Source: Flavobacteriales bacterium UBA2619 (GTDB taxonomy: Bacteria; Bacteroidota; Bacteroidia; Flavobacteriales_D; Sanyastnellaceae). Taken from it: a stretch of 47,409 bases of DNA. Shown piece by piece: positions 33,847-41,838 of the stretch. Position 1 is the stretch's first letter, and every line of letters begins with the position of its first letter. The stretch is from NCBI GenBank assembly GCA_002339135.1, contig DDJR01000032.1, positions 1 to 47,409 on the forward strand, given 5' to 3'. The notes under the pieces are model-generated. The model was given only the letters and a program-made list of their open reading frames with translations, searched no databases and was not told the DNA's origin. A program made the translations under genes and the position numbers.

Positions 33847-36324
33847 ATGAAAAAAATAAGATACTTTTATCCGCTAATATTAATAACTTCTTGTTTATTC
33901 CTTCTTGCAGGAATCTCCGTCTTCATCTTTTCAAGCAACTCTAAAGAATTTACAAAAGACACATTTCACAAATGGGAACCTCAAAAAGCTGCGGCATTTA
34001 AGTGGTCTTTCCCTGATGAGAATTGGGATGTTTCAGAAGCTGATGCAGCTTTGAAAAATGTAAAAGATCATTTTGAGAACCAAGAATCATTTGATTTTTC
34101 AAGAGAAATTGGCGGTTCATGGAGAATGGAGGGTCCTGGAAACATCGGAGGTCGATTGAATGCGATCCAACAAGACCCTTTCGACCCCAACCACATACTT
34201 GTTGGAACTGCCGCAGGAGGTTTATTCGGCACAAATGATGGAGGAGAAAACTGGGCGGCGTTGACAGATGATTTCGCATGGATGGCGATGGGAACGATTG
34301 CATTTCATCCAACGCAACAAGGAACAGTATACATCGGCTCAGGCGACCCTCAAATATCATCTCACCCAAGATTGGGAAATGGGGTGCACCAATCAATAGA
34401 TGGTGGTGCCAGCTGGACTCATCTGGGACTGGACAGTGCTCGAATTGTGAGTAAAATACTTGTCCTCGAAGACACACCAGAAGTAATTTTAGCTGCCACA
34501 ATGGGCAACCCCGCAATTAAGGGGCCAGACAGAGGTCTTTACCGCAGCTCCAACTCAGGCAACACATGGGACCAAGTTCTTCTACCCTCTGATTCGGCTG
34601 GCGTGAACGACCTTGCGTACGACGCTTCCACTGGAATTGTGATTGCTTCAGGATGGAATAGACTTCGCAACTCCACTCAATCAATGGTTTTGGGGGCCGA
34701 ATCAAAATTATACCGATCGACAGATGCGGGAACAACATGGGAATCTGTAACCAATCCATGGGGAAATGAAAACCGATGTAGAATTGGACTTTCTGAGCAC
34801 GATGGGGTTTTCTTCGCTTTGGTTGTTGGGTTAAATATGCAAATCGACAACATTTACAAAAGCACAGATGGAGGGATCAACTGGGCGCCGATTGTTAGCG
34901 ACACCTCACCTCTGGCTAACGCATTGGGAGGGTTTGGCTGGTATTTCTCAAAAATTCGAGTCAATCCATGGAACCCCAATGACATCACATTTTTAGGCGT
35001 GGACGCGTGGAACTCTCTGGACGGGGGAGAAACTTGGTCAGAATTAACCCCTATTTGGTGGGAGTACTCTGTTCACGCTGACAAACATGATTTTCAATGG
35101 GTGGGTCCCAACACCGCTATTTTAGCGACAGATGGCGGAGCCTATAGAACCGAAGATCACGGAGAAACTTGGACCGACATAGAAAACCTCAACAACTCTC
35201 AATTCTACAGGGTTGAATGCAACCCACACAATCCAGGGGTATACACTGGAGGCGCACAAGATAACGGGACAACAAGTGGTTCTTACTTAGACATCAACAG
35301 TTGGACAAGAGACCGAGGAGGAGATGGATTCACTCCACTGTTCCATCCCACAAATCCCAACTACAGAATAGCAACAGTTCAGTGGGGGAATTTTGCTTAT
35401 TCTTCTGACCCATCAACTTCACCTACCCCCAATTGGACCGATATTGAGGCATTGGCTTACGACGATCGCAAAGGTTGGGACACACCGATCATATTGCATC
35501 CTGCAAACCCAGACCACATTTGGACAGCGACTCAGAGAATGTGGAAAATGACCGGAGATCCATCAGGCAGCTGGAGCCCAATGAGTGAAGATCTGACTGA
35601 AAACACAACTCCTGGGCTCGGATACAGAGTGATTTCTGCTATATCAGGATCTCACTTTAATGAAAACATTTTAGCCGCTGGGACCTCCGATGGAAAAGTT
35701 CATTACACGACAGATGGTGGAATTTCGTGGAGCTTGATGACAGATGGGCTTCCTGAGCGCTATGTGACAGATCTGTATTTCGATCCATTTCACCCAGACT
35801 CTATATTTTGCACAGTCAGTGGTTACAGAGATTATCAATACACACCCCATATTTTAAAAGCTGAGCTTGGGGGGACTTGGGAAAGCATTTCCGGTGACCT
35901 GCCCCAACATCCCATGAATTCGGTTGTTGCGTTGAGTGAAATGGTTTGGGCAACAGCAACCGATGCAGGTGTATATGCAACAGTCAACGCTGGTGTAAAC
36001 TGGGAAAGATTGGGCAACATGCCATGGATACCTGTCTATGATTTGGTCGTCGATACAGTTGAGAGAAGACTGGTTGCTGGAACTTTTTCGAGGAGCATAC
36101 AAAGCTTTCCTCTAGATTCAATTTTAGTGGGCACACCTCCTGACCCTGTTTTTACTTGTATCGAAGACGTAGTGCCTAATGGGATTATTGACACAAATGA
36201 TGTGCTGCTCATTCTGAGTCAGTATGGATGCCTCTCAGGGTGTTCAACCGATGTCAATGGCGATGGTGCTGTAACAATCTCAGACGTTCTGGCGGTGCTC
36301 TCAGTATTTGGACAACCATGTTAA
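33847..36324 (+). CDS. Secreted sortilin-like Asp-box propeller protein with dockerin-like C-terminus
   Basis: An exported 825-aa beta-propeller. Start 33847 (MKKIRYFYPLILITSC) was preferred over 33814 because it gives a normal signal peptide or anchor. At least eight Asp-box motifs are visible (TNDGGENW, SIDGGASW, STDAGTTW, STDGGINW, SLDGGETW, TEDHGETW, TTDGGISW, TVNAGVNW), the pattern of VPS10/sortilin and BNR-repeat proteins, often annotated as glycosyl hydrolases. The final 60 residues form the same Cys-framed double EF-hand (IIDTNDVLLIL, DVNGDGAVTISD) as the esterase at 26070-27266. No T9SS domain is present. No catalytic residues of sialidases can be assigned, so binding is as likely as hydrolysis. 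Confidence 0.85.
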   Translation: MKKIRYFYPLILITSCLFLLAGISVFIFSSNSKEFTKDTFHKWEPQKAAAFKWSFPDENWDVSEADAALKNVKDHFENQESFDFSREIGGSWRMEGPGNIGGRLNAIQQDPFDPNHILVGTAAGGLFGTNDGGENWAALTDDFAWMAMGTIAFHPTQQGTVYIGSGDPQISSHPRLGNGVHQSIDGGASWTHLGLDSARIVSKILVLEDTPEVILAATMGNPAIKGPDRGLYRSSNSGNTWDQVLLPSDSAGVNDLAYDASTGIVIASGWNRLRNSTQSMVLGAESKLYRSTDAGTTWESVTNPWGNENRCRIGLSEHDGVFFALVVGLNMQIDNIYKSTDGGINWAPIVSDTSPLANALGGFGWYFSKIRVNPWNPNDITFLGVDAWNSLDGGETWSELTPIWWEYSVHADKHDFQWVGPNTAILATDGGAYRTEDHGETWTDIENLNNSQFYRVECNPHNPGVYTGGAQDNGTTSGSYLDINSWTRDRGGDGFTPLFHPTNPNYRIATVQWGNFAYSSDPSTSPTPNWTDIEALAYDDRKGWDTPIILHPANPDHIWTATQRMWKMTGDPSGSWSPMSEDLTENTTPGLGYRVISAISGSHFNENILAAGTSDGKVHYTTDGGISWSLMTDGLPERYVTDLYFDPFHPDSIFCTVSGYRDYQYTPHILKAELGGTWESISGDLPQHPMNSVVALSEMVWATATDAGVYATVNAGVNWERLGNMPWIPVYDLVVDTVERRLVAGTFSRSIQSFPLDSILVGTPPDPVFTCIEDVVPNGIIDTNDVLLILSQYGCLSGCSTDVNGDGAVTISDVLAVLSVFGQPC

Positions 36325-36349
36325 ATGGCCCGTGAATAAACAACTGACA

Positions 36350-36751
36350 TCAGGTTAGTTCGTTTCTTACAGTTGCTGGCAAGGAGTTGTAAACTGTGGA
36401 ATAGCTGTGTTGGAGAAGTTCCCAAAACAATGTTCTTGGGACATCTGAAATGGGCTCCGGAGAGACTGTATTCCAGTGCTTTTTATTCATGTGCCATCCT
36501 GGAACGACTCCCTCAAATTCACTCCTTAACTTCAATGAACGTTCCGGGTTACATTTAAGATTTACGCTGGTAAAGTCTTCAACATTGAGCAAAGCAAATA
36601 TTTTTTCTTTCGCTGGAGAACCAACTTTAAACACCAATGTTTGTTGATCAAATGGAAAGCCTTGAGTTACCCCATCCAGCTTAGAAACAAACTCAAGAAT
36701 TGTTTCCGCGTTAACCTCGCCGTTAAACTCTTTCATCAACTCTTTGACCAT
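36350..36751 (-). CDS. MmcQ/YjbR family protein
   Basis: A 133-aa cytoplasmic protein resembling the MmcQ/YjbR fold, with GVTQGFPFDQQTLVFKVG, KIFALLNVED, VNLKCNPERSLKLR and WNTVSPEPISD...LFWELLQHSY. The fold resembles a double-wing DNA-binding domain, but function is unestablished. Its ATG shares one base with the rluF stop (TAATG), so the two are translationally coupled. It is convergent with the propeller gene (25 bp apart). Confidence 0.82.
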   Translation of the reverse strand: MVKELMKEFNGEVNAETILEFVSKLDGVTQGFPFDQQTLVFKVGSPAKEKIFALLNVEDFTSVNLKCNPERSLKLRSEFEGVVPGWHMNKKHWNTVSPEPISDVPRTLFWELLQHSYSTVYNSLPATVRNELT

Positions 36752-37470
36752 TAATACGTTTTCGAGGAATCGCCTATCATGTTGTACATTTCCTCCAACT
36801 CATGTTTTTTAAAATCTCGCCAGGTTCCTACAGGCATGTCTAGGTACATATTCATGATGCGAACGCGCTTAAGTCGACCAACTCTGTATCCAAAATATTC
36901 ACACATTCTACGAATCTGCCTATTGAGACCTTGTGTGAGAATGATTCTGAACTCGCGGTCGCCTGTTTGCTCTACAAAGCAAGGATTCGTCATCGTTTCT
37001 AAAATGGGAACACCATTTCCCATATCATGAATAAAATCTCCTACAATAATCCTGTCAACAGTGACGATATACTCTTTCTCATGGTGATTCTTCGCTCTGA
37101 GAATTTTATTCACGATATCCCCGTCGTTCGTTAAAAAAATCAATCCTTCACTGGGTTTATCTAGCCGTCCGATCGGAAAAATTCTGGTGGGATAACCGAT
37201 GAAGTCGATGATGTTATTCTCCTCTCTACTTTGGTCTGTGGTACATACAATGCCCACTGGCTTGTGAAATGCCAAGTACACGAGCTTGTCGCGTACACCA
37301 TCTCCAACCAGCTTGCCATCCACCATCACCTCATCTCCCGATTGAACCTTCGTGCCGAGCTCGGGAACCTTTCCGTTAATTGTAATCTTGCCTTGCTCGA
37401 GCAGTCTATCTGCAGCTCTTCTCGAACAAAACCCAACTTCGCTTAGAAATTTATTAATCCTCGTTTCCAT
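36751..37470 (-). CDS. rluF: 23S rRNA pseudouridine synthase, RluF type
   Basis: Converts uridine in 23S rRNA to pseudouridine. The 239-aa protein starts METRINKFLSEVGFCSRRAA, the S4-like RNA-binding domain, so 37470 was chosen over a 34-residue upstream extension. The catalytic aspartate is in IFPIGRLDKPSEGLIFLTNDG. TQGLNRQIRRMCEYFGYRV and LKRVRIMNMYL complete the family pattern, with the RluF rather than RluB/E spacing. GACCTTTG, a one-mismatch -7 box, lies 4 nt before the ATG. It overlaps the YjbR-like gene by one base. Confidence 0.9.
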   Translation of the reverse strand: METRINKFLSEVGFCSRRAADRLLEQGKITINGKVPELGTKVQSGDEVMVDGKLVGDGVRDKLVYLAFHKPVGIVCTTDQSREENNIIDFIGYPTRIFPIGRLDKPSEGLIFLTNDGDIVNKILRAKNHHEKEYIVTVDRIIVGDFIHDMGNGVPILETMTNPCFVEQTGDREFRIILTQGLNRQIRRMCEYFGYRVGRLKRVRIMNMYLDMPVGTWRDFKKHELEEMYNMIGDSSKTY

Positions 37471-37496
37471 TTTGCAAAGGTCGTGATTTAACTCTA

Positions 37497-38750
37497 CTAA
37501 ACCTTCACCGTTAAAAAATCCGTGAAGCGAGTTGTGTAACAAGGGGAAAGGCGTTCTTGACGGAGGCGCCATTTTCGATCGAAACCCTGCACAGCAAGAC
37601 GTACTTTGTCGTGACCGAGCTTGGTGTTGATGTTGTCTATCGAAGTCATCAACGAAGTCCGCTTCGATCTGTCTACAACATCAAAAAGACCGAGTTGCAC
37701 TTCAGCAGATGGGGTGATCGAACTCACCAGAACTCCAGCTTTTTTATACGAAAACCCATCTCGGTAAATCAACTTTAAAGCCTGAATAGCAGAAGCGACA
37801 ATCTCAAGGGTGTCATTGGTGGGAACCTCAAGTTTGAGGGTTCGCGAAGCATTGTACTGAGGAGCTTGGGGTTTAAAAGGGTTCGTCATCACAAACGTGG
37901 TAATGGACATACAACAGCTGCCTTCCTTCCGGAGCTTGGATGCACAATTCGCAGCGAAAGTCCCCACGGACTCATTGAGTGCGTGTAAACTTTTCACTTC
38001 TGCACCAAACGACCTTGCTGTACGTATGCTTTGTTTGCGGGGGGATGCGTCGTTGACGGGGGAGCAAATCGTACTGTGAAGCTCCTTTTGCAATCTTGCT
38101 CCGGTGACACTTAGGTTGCGGCGTACCCAAGCTGGATCGGCCAAGGACAACTTTAGCGCCGTGGTGATTCCGTGGGCTTTCAGCATGGAGGAAGATCGGC
38201 GACCTACTCCCCATACATCCTCTATTTTACAGCGATGAAGTGCGCGTTCTACATCGCAAGACGAACTCAGGGTAAAGACGCCATTCATCTCTGGCATTTT
38301 TTTAGCGATTCTGGTGGCTACTTTTGCGAGCGTTTTCGTTGGAGCAAGTCCTATCGATACGGGAATCCCTGTCCACTGCTCGACCTTGTCACGAAGTGCT
38401 CTGGCCCGCTCCTCGGCGGCTGGACCTTCAAACACCAAAAAAGCCTCGTCAATAGAATAAACCTCCATGTCATCAACTTCAGGTCGTATGGTATCCATGA
38501 CGCGCTTAGACATATCTCCGTACAACGCGAAATTGGAGGAGAAGACATGCACACCATTGCGAGAAAAAAATGCTTCGTTCTTAAAAGCAGGGGCACCCAT
38601 TTTCACACCCAACGCCTTGGCTTCGTTGCTTCGAGCTATCACACAACCATCATTATTCGAGAGGACGACGACGGGCTTGGAGATAAGATTGGGCCTAAAC
38701 ACTCGTTCACAAGACGCAAAAAAATTATTGCAATCAACGAGGGCAATCAA
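37497..38750 (-). CDS. umuC: UmuC-like Y-family DNA polymerase (translesion synthesis)
   Basis: The catalytic subunit of an error-prone polymerase V. The palm carries IALVDCNNFFASCERVF with the first catalytic aspartate, VVVLSNNDGCVIARS and EVYSIDEAFLVFEG with the paired Asp/Glu. GVGRRSSSMLKAHGI is the thumb helix-hairpin-helix, and the C-terminal DUF4113-like part ends the protein. The TTG start at 38750 is chosen because it places the first residues exactly as in E. coli UmuC and overlaps the umuD stop as TTGA. An ATG at 38783 would add 11 unmatched residues and overlap umuD by 37 bp. Length from TTG is 417 aa. Confidence 0.9.
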   Translation of the reverse strand: MIALVDCNNFFASCERVFRPNLISKPVVVLSNNDGCVIARSNEAKALGVKMGAPAFKNEAFFSRNGVHVFSSNFALYGDMSKRVMDTIRPEVDDMEVYSIDEAFLVFEGPAAEERARALRDKVEQWTGIPVSIGLAPTKTLAKVATRIAKKMPEMNGVFTLSSSCDVERALHRCKIEDVWGVGRRSSSMLKAHGITTALKLSLADPAWVRRNLSVTGARLQKELHSTICSPVNDASPRKQSIRTARSFGAEVKSLHALNESVGTFAANCASKLRKEGSCCMSITTFVMTNPFKPQAPQYNASRTLKLEVPTNDTLEIVASAIQALKLIYRDGFSYKKAGVLVSSITPSAEVQLGLFDVVDRSKRTSLMTSIDNINTKLGHDKVRLAVQGFDRKWRLRQERLSPCYTTRFTDFLTVKV

Positions 38751-39181
38751 ACCTTGTGAATTACAAATGTCACCACACCCCAAACCTGAAAACTCATCTC
38801 CTCTCCCACTTCAATAGGCTTGAGCTTGGGATTCTCGGGGAGGAGGTAGAGCTTGTCGTCTTGAACATCCACACGCTTCACGGTAAACTCACCATCTAAC
38901 ACTGCAAGCACGATGCTTCCCTTTTGAGGGTCGAGTGATCGGTCGATCATGATCACATCGTCACTTTGTATGCCCGCTCCGATCATGGATTCACCTTCTA
39001 CTCTCACGCAAAAAGTCGCTGAAGGGTGTTGAATTAAATAAGAATTTAAATCAAGATCCAGATCGAGGTGATCTTCTGCGGGAGAAGGAAAACCTGCTTG
39101 AACAGATTCGTCAAAAAACTGTACTGCATCGAAAGCTACATTGCTTGCTGGACACCATTTTAATTTTTCTTTTTGAGCCAT
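38747..39181 (-). CDS. umuD: UmuD-like S24 peptidase (self-cleaving)
   Basis: The regulatory subunit of polymerase V, which trims itself on RecA filaments to activate UmuC. The 144-aa protein has the cleavage site A29-G30 (SVQAGFPSPAED), the nucleophile S65 in VEGESMIGAGI and the general base K102 in GEFTVKRVDV. No DNA-binding domain is present, so it is UmuD rather than LexA. The 260-bp upstream region to the methyltransferase should hold the SOS operator, but no operator consensus is recognised by eye; the best local symmetry there is AAGTT-acac-AACTT (39287-39300). Confidence 0.93.
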   Translation of the reverse strand: MAQKEKLKWCPASNVAFDAVQFFDESVQAGFPSPAEDHLDLDLDLNSYLIQHPSATFCVRVEGESMIGAGIQSDDVIMIDRSLDPQKGSIVLAVLDGEFTVKRVDVQDDKLYLLPENPKLKPIEVGEEMSFQVWGVVTFVIHKV

Positions 39182-39441
39182 CTTTATTTTTACGCAAAGT
39201 CCTTATATAAAATACATTATGATTGAGCATCTGAGAAACAATGCAATCTGACATGTTGTGCATACGTCGTACAAATACGGACATGAAAGTTACACAACTT
39301 ACAACATCTAAACAATGAATCACTGAACACATTCTGTGTCTTCAACAAATCACAAATGGACACATCGATCAATGGAAACGATGGGGTCCTCAACCGTCAC
39401 AGAACTGGTGAAAGTTTGTTTTTATTGCCTACTTTTAAACC

Positions 39442-40053
39442 ATGAGAGATCACTGGGATAAAAGGTATTTGGAAAATGAAGCAGCATATGGACAGTTGCC
39501 CAACCGATTTTTCTACACAGCGCTAACAGAACTTAAAAATGAAATGAAGTTCGAAGAAAGAACGATACTTCTGCCATGCGACGGAGAGGGAAGAAATGCA
39601 TTGTTCGCAGCAAAAATGGGATTGAAAACAACATCTTTTGATAAAAGTGAAATTGGTGTTTCTAAATCGTTACAGTGGGCGAAAAACTCAGGGTTGGAGG
39701 TTACAAGCTCTTGCGAGGATGCTTTTCAATACACTCCCCAAGATAAATTCGACATCGTTTGTTTGATTTTTGCGCACATGCCCGAGACAAGGAGAGAAGA
39801 ATTTCACAATCTTGCACTAGACTGGCTTAAACCTGGAGGAATTTTCATGCTAGAAGGATTTCACAAAAATCAACTTGGACTTCATTCTGGAGGACCAAAA
39901 AAAACAGAGATGCTTTTCGATGAAGAGATGTTGCTGCATGATTTCTCTCAGCTTAACATCCGTTCCATGGTAAAAGTAAACCAGAATCTTGATGAGGGAC
40001 CCTTTCACCAAGGACCTGCCGTTACTTTGCAATTAATCGCAGAAAAGCTGTAA
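39442..40053 (+). CDS. Class I SAM-dependent methyltransferase
   Basis: A 203-aa Rossmann methyltransferase of the TehB/thiopurine-like type. The start MRDHWDKRYLENEAAYGQLP, motif I variant ILLPCDGEGRNALFAA, the TTSFDKSEIGV acidic loop, FDIVCLIFAHMP and WLKPGGIFMLEGFH are visible. The glycine-rich loop reads CDGEGRN instead of the usual DxGxGxG form, as is common in this group. It has no signal peptide. TACTTTTA, a one-mismatch -7 box, lies 4 nt before its ATG, so it is probably transcribed alone. Substrate unknown; metalloid resistance is only a family possibility. Confidence 0.85.
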   Translation: MRDHWDKRYLENEAAYGQLPNRFFYTALTELKNEMKFEERTILLPCDGEGRNALFAAKMGLKTTSFDKSEIGVSKSLQWAKNSGLEVTSSCEDAFQYTPQDKFDIVCLIFAHMPETRREEFHNLALDWLKPGGIFMLEGFHKNQLGLHSGGPKKTEMLFDEEMLLHDFSQLNIRSMVKVNQNLDEGPFHQGPAVTLQLIAEKL

Positions 40054-40092
40054 ATAAGTCCAATAATGGATCGTTTTGCACGAAAAAAAGCC

Positions 40093-40824
40093 TTAAATAG
40101 CCTGTTTTTGAATTTTTTCGTACAATGGCTTGCAAAGTTTTAAAAGGGGCTTTAAGTGACTCGGAAAAGGAAGCTTGTTTGGAGAAAACTTCCTGAAACC
40201 TGTAGATTGATGCGTACTCGAATACCAATACTTAGCCCAAATTCCATCTGCTTTTTTAGGCCCGGCATCCCAACTCAACATCGCTGCATCAAAAACAACC
40301 CCAGCTCTTTTACACAACTCCCTAAGCACTCTCTCACCATCGTCTTGAATCGATTTTGAATCCAGAACAATGGGTGCAATACCCTCTTGTTTAAAATAAT
40401 CTAAAAGCTCATTGTGTGCTGCATATCCGGTATCACTGATAGAAGGGTTCTGGATAACTTTATCATACGAAGGCAACATGTTTTCTGGATCTCTTGTAAG
40501 AATGACATTGACCACATTCTTCATAAATCCCCGGTCGATTCCAGGCAGGTGATGGGTCATGTTTTTGAAGAACAACACCTCTGTAGAATTCTCGAAATCG
40601 CCTGTCATCATCTCGACTACTTTTGCACCATCTGTTTCCATTGAGGACAAGATTTCATCAGCTGCAGGGTGACGTGCACACTCATCCTCAGAAAGGTTTG
40701 ACAAGTAATGTGCATACAAAGGCTCATCCACAACTTTACAATTGTTCAGTTGATCAAAAGAGTACATCAGTGAAGTCGATATATTCCTTGGACCCGACCA
40801 AAGACAAATTCTAACTGGCTTCAT
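40093..40824 (-). CDS. P-loop sulfotransferase-like protein
   Basis: A 243-aa cytoplasmic protein with sulfotransferase-type PAPS-binding elements: the 5'-phosphosulfate loop CLWSGPRNISTSLMYSF at the N-terminus and the 3'-phosphate segment VILTRDPENMLPSY in the middle. KFSPNKLPFPSHLKPLL near the C-terminus is typical of this bacterial group. It starts inside the class IV aminotransferase gene, overlapping it by 14 bp, which argues for a shared pathway. No PAPS-synthesis genes are in the window. Whether it truly sulfates a product, and which one, is unknown. Confidence 0.8.
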   Translation of the reverse strand: MKPVRICLWSGPRNISTSLMYSFDQLNNCKVVDEPLYAHYLSNLSEDECARHPAADEILSSMETDGAKVVEMMTGDFENSTEVLFFKNMTHHLPGIDRGFMKNVVNVILTRDPENMLPSYDKVIQNPSISDTGYAAHNELLDYFKQEGIAPIVLDSKSIQDDGERVLRELCKRAGVVFDAAMLSWDAGPKKADGIWAKYWYSSTHQSTGFRKFSPNKLPFPSHLKPLLKLCKPLYEKIQKQAI

Positions 40825-41719
40825 GAGCTATAAGTTCTTGATAGAGTCTTTGCAATCGCTGGGTCACGGGACCCGAACTACTTGAAATATCACGCCCATC
40901 GATCTTTGTTACTGGGGTTAATCCGCCAAAACTACCAGTCACAAAGGCTTCATTCGCAGCGTAAGTATCGAACAAGGAAAAATCTTTTTGACGACATACA
41001 ATCCCCTCTTGCTCACAAATATGAATCACATTACCTCTTGTAATTCCATTCATACAATAGGCCCCTGTAGAAGTCCAAACTTCACCTTTTCGCACCACAA
41101 AAAAATTCGTTGCATTGCAAGTTGAAACAAAACCTCTAACATCAAGCATGAGGGCTTCATCACAACCTGCTTCTAGAGCTTGGACGAGTGCTTGGACCTC
41201 ATGTATTTTGCTGTGGCAATTCATTCGAGGATCTAAATAATCAGGAGAGCCTCTTCTAACAGCACTTGTAAAGAGAGTAATTCCTTTTAACGAAGATTCT
41301 TTGCTCGCCTTTTTATGTTCAGCAATAATCACAAGATTAGGTCCACTTAACAAAAGACGAGGATCCTGAGAAGGAGTTGTCTTTGTTCCCCGAGTTAACA
41401 TGATCCTGACGTGGACATCTGTATGCATGTCATTCGCCTGAAGAGTCAAATGGACTTTTTCCATCAGCTCTTCCCTGCTGAAATTTATTGTCATTCCTAT
41501 AGAAGCAGCTCCTGCCCACAACCGGTCAAGATGTTGGGTTGAAAAGGCGAGAATCCCATTATGCAGTCTCATCGCTTCCCAAACACCATCTCCTACTAGA
41601 TATCCACTGTCAAAAACGCTAATCTTTGCATCCGCCCGTTGAAACAATTCACCATTGATATAAATCCTGACGTTATCGTTCCTTTTATCTGGCTCAGCAT
41701 TGTGTGTTCCGTGTATCAT
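40811..41719 (-). CDS. Class IV aminotransferase (branched-chain/D-amino acid type)
   Basis: A 302-aa PLP enzyme of fold type IV. The start at 41719 (MIHGTHNAEPDKRNDNVRI) was chosen; a longer frame to 41899 would overlap idi and lacks similarity. RIYINGELFQRADAKISVFD, SGYLVGDGVWEAMRLHNG, the PLP lysine in RMNCHSKIHEVQALVQA, EALMLDVRGFVSTCNATNFF and the phosphate-binding AYCMNGITRGNVI are typical. In the family the reaction is transfer between branched-chain or D-amino acids and 2-oxoglutarate, or lyase activity as in PabC; I cannot choose. It overlaps the sulfotransferase gene by 14 bp and is divergent from idi across 119 bp containing an inverted repeat. Confidence 0.88.
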   Translation of the reverse strand: MIHGTHNAEPDKRNDNVRIYINGELFQRADAKISVFDSGYLVGDGVWEAMRLHNGILAFSTQHLDRLWAGAASIGMTINFSREELMEKVHLTLQANDMHTDVHVRIMLTRGTKTTPSQDPRLLLSGPNLVIIAEHKKASKESSLKGITLFTSAVRRGSPDYLDPRMNCHSKIHEVQALVQALEAGCDEALMLDVRGFVSTCNATNFFVVRKGEVWTSTGAYCMNGITRGNVIHICEQEGIVCRQKDFSLFDTYAANEAFVTGSFGGLTPVTKIDGRDISSSSGPVTQRLQRLYQELIAHEAS

Positions 41720-41746
41720 GAATGAGTAAATATAGACAGAATTCAA

Positions 41747-41769
41747 CAGAGAAAATGGGCCCATCTCTG
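41747..41769. repeat. Inverted repeat between the aminotransferase and idi
   Basis: The core ATGGGCCCAT (41755-41764) is a perfect 10-bp palindrome. It is flanked by CAGAG (41747-41751) and CTCTG (41765-41769), giving 10-bp arms with a 3-base AAA bulge on one side. It lies 28 bp before the aminotransferase start and 55 bp before the idi -7 box, a position suited to an operator shared by divergent genes. Confidence 0.45.
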
Positions 41770-41823
41770 AATATATCTGATGGATTAAGAATACAATTCG
41801 CAAGCTTCTAGTTGACACACACC

Positions 41824-41831
41824 TACATTTG
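41824..41831 (+). promoter_or_regulatory. Bacteroidota -7 promoter box (TACATTTG) of idi
   Basis: TACATTTG matches TAnnTTTG exactly and ends 7 nt before the idi ATG at 41839, so the transcript would be leaderless or nearly so. No TTG stands at the usual spacing upstream, which lowers confidence. Confidence 0.4.
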
Positions 41832-41838
41832 TCATACA

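Noticed and set aside
39242..39300. LexA-type SOS operator upstream of umuD
   Set aside because: Only short symmetrical stretches (TACGACGTA, AAGTT-acac-AACTT) were found; no Bacteroidota LexA consensus is secure enough to call one.
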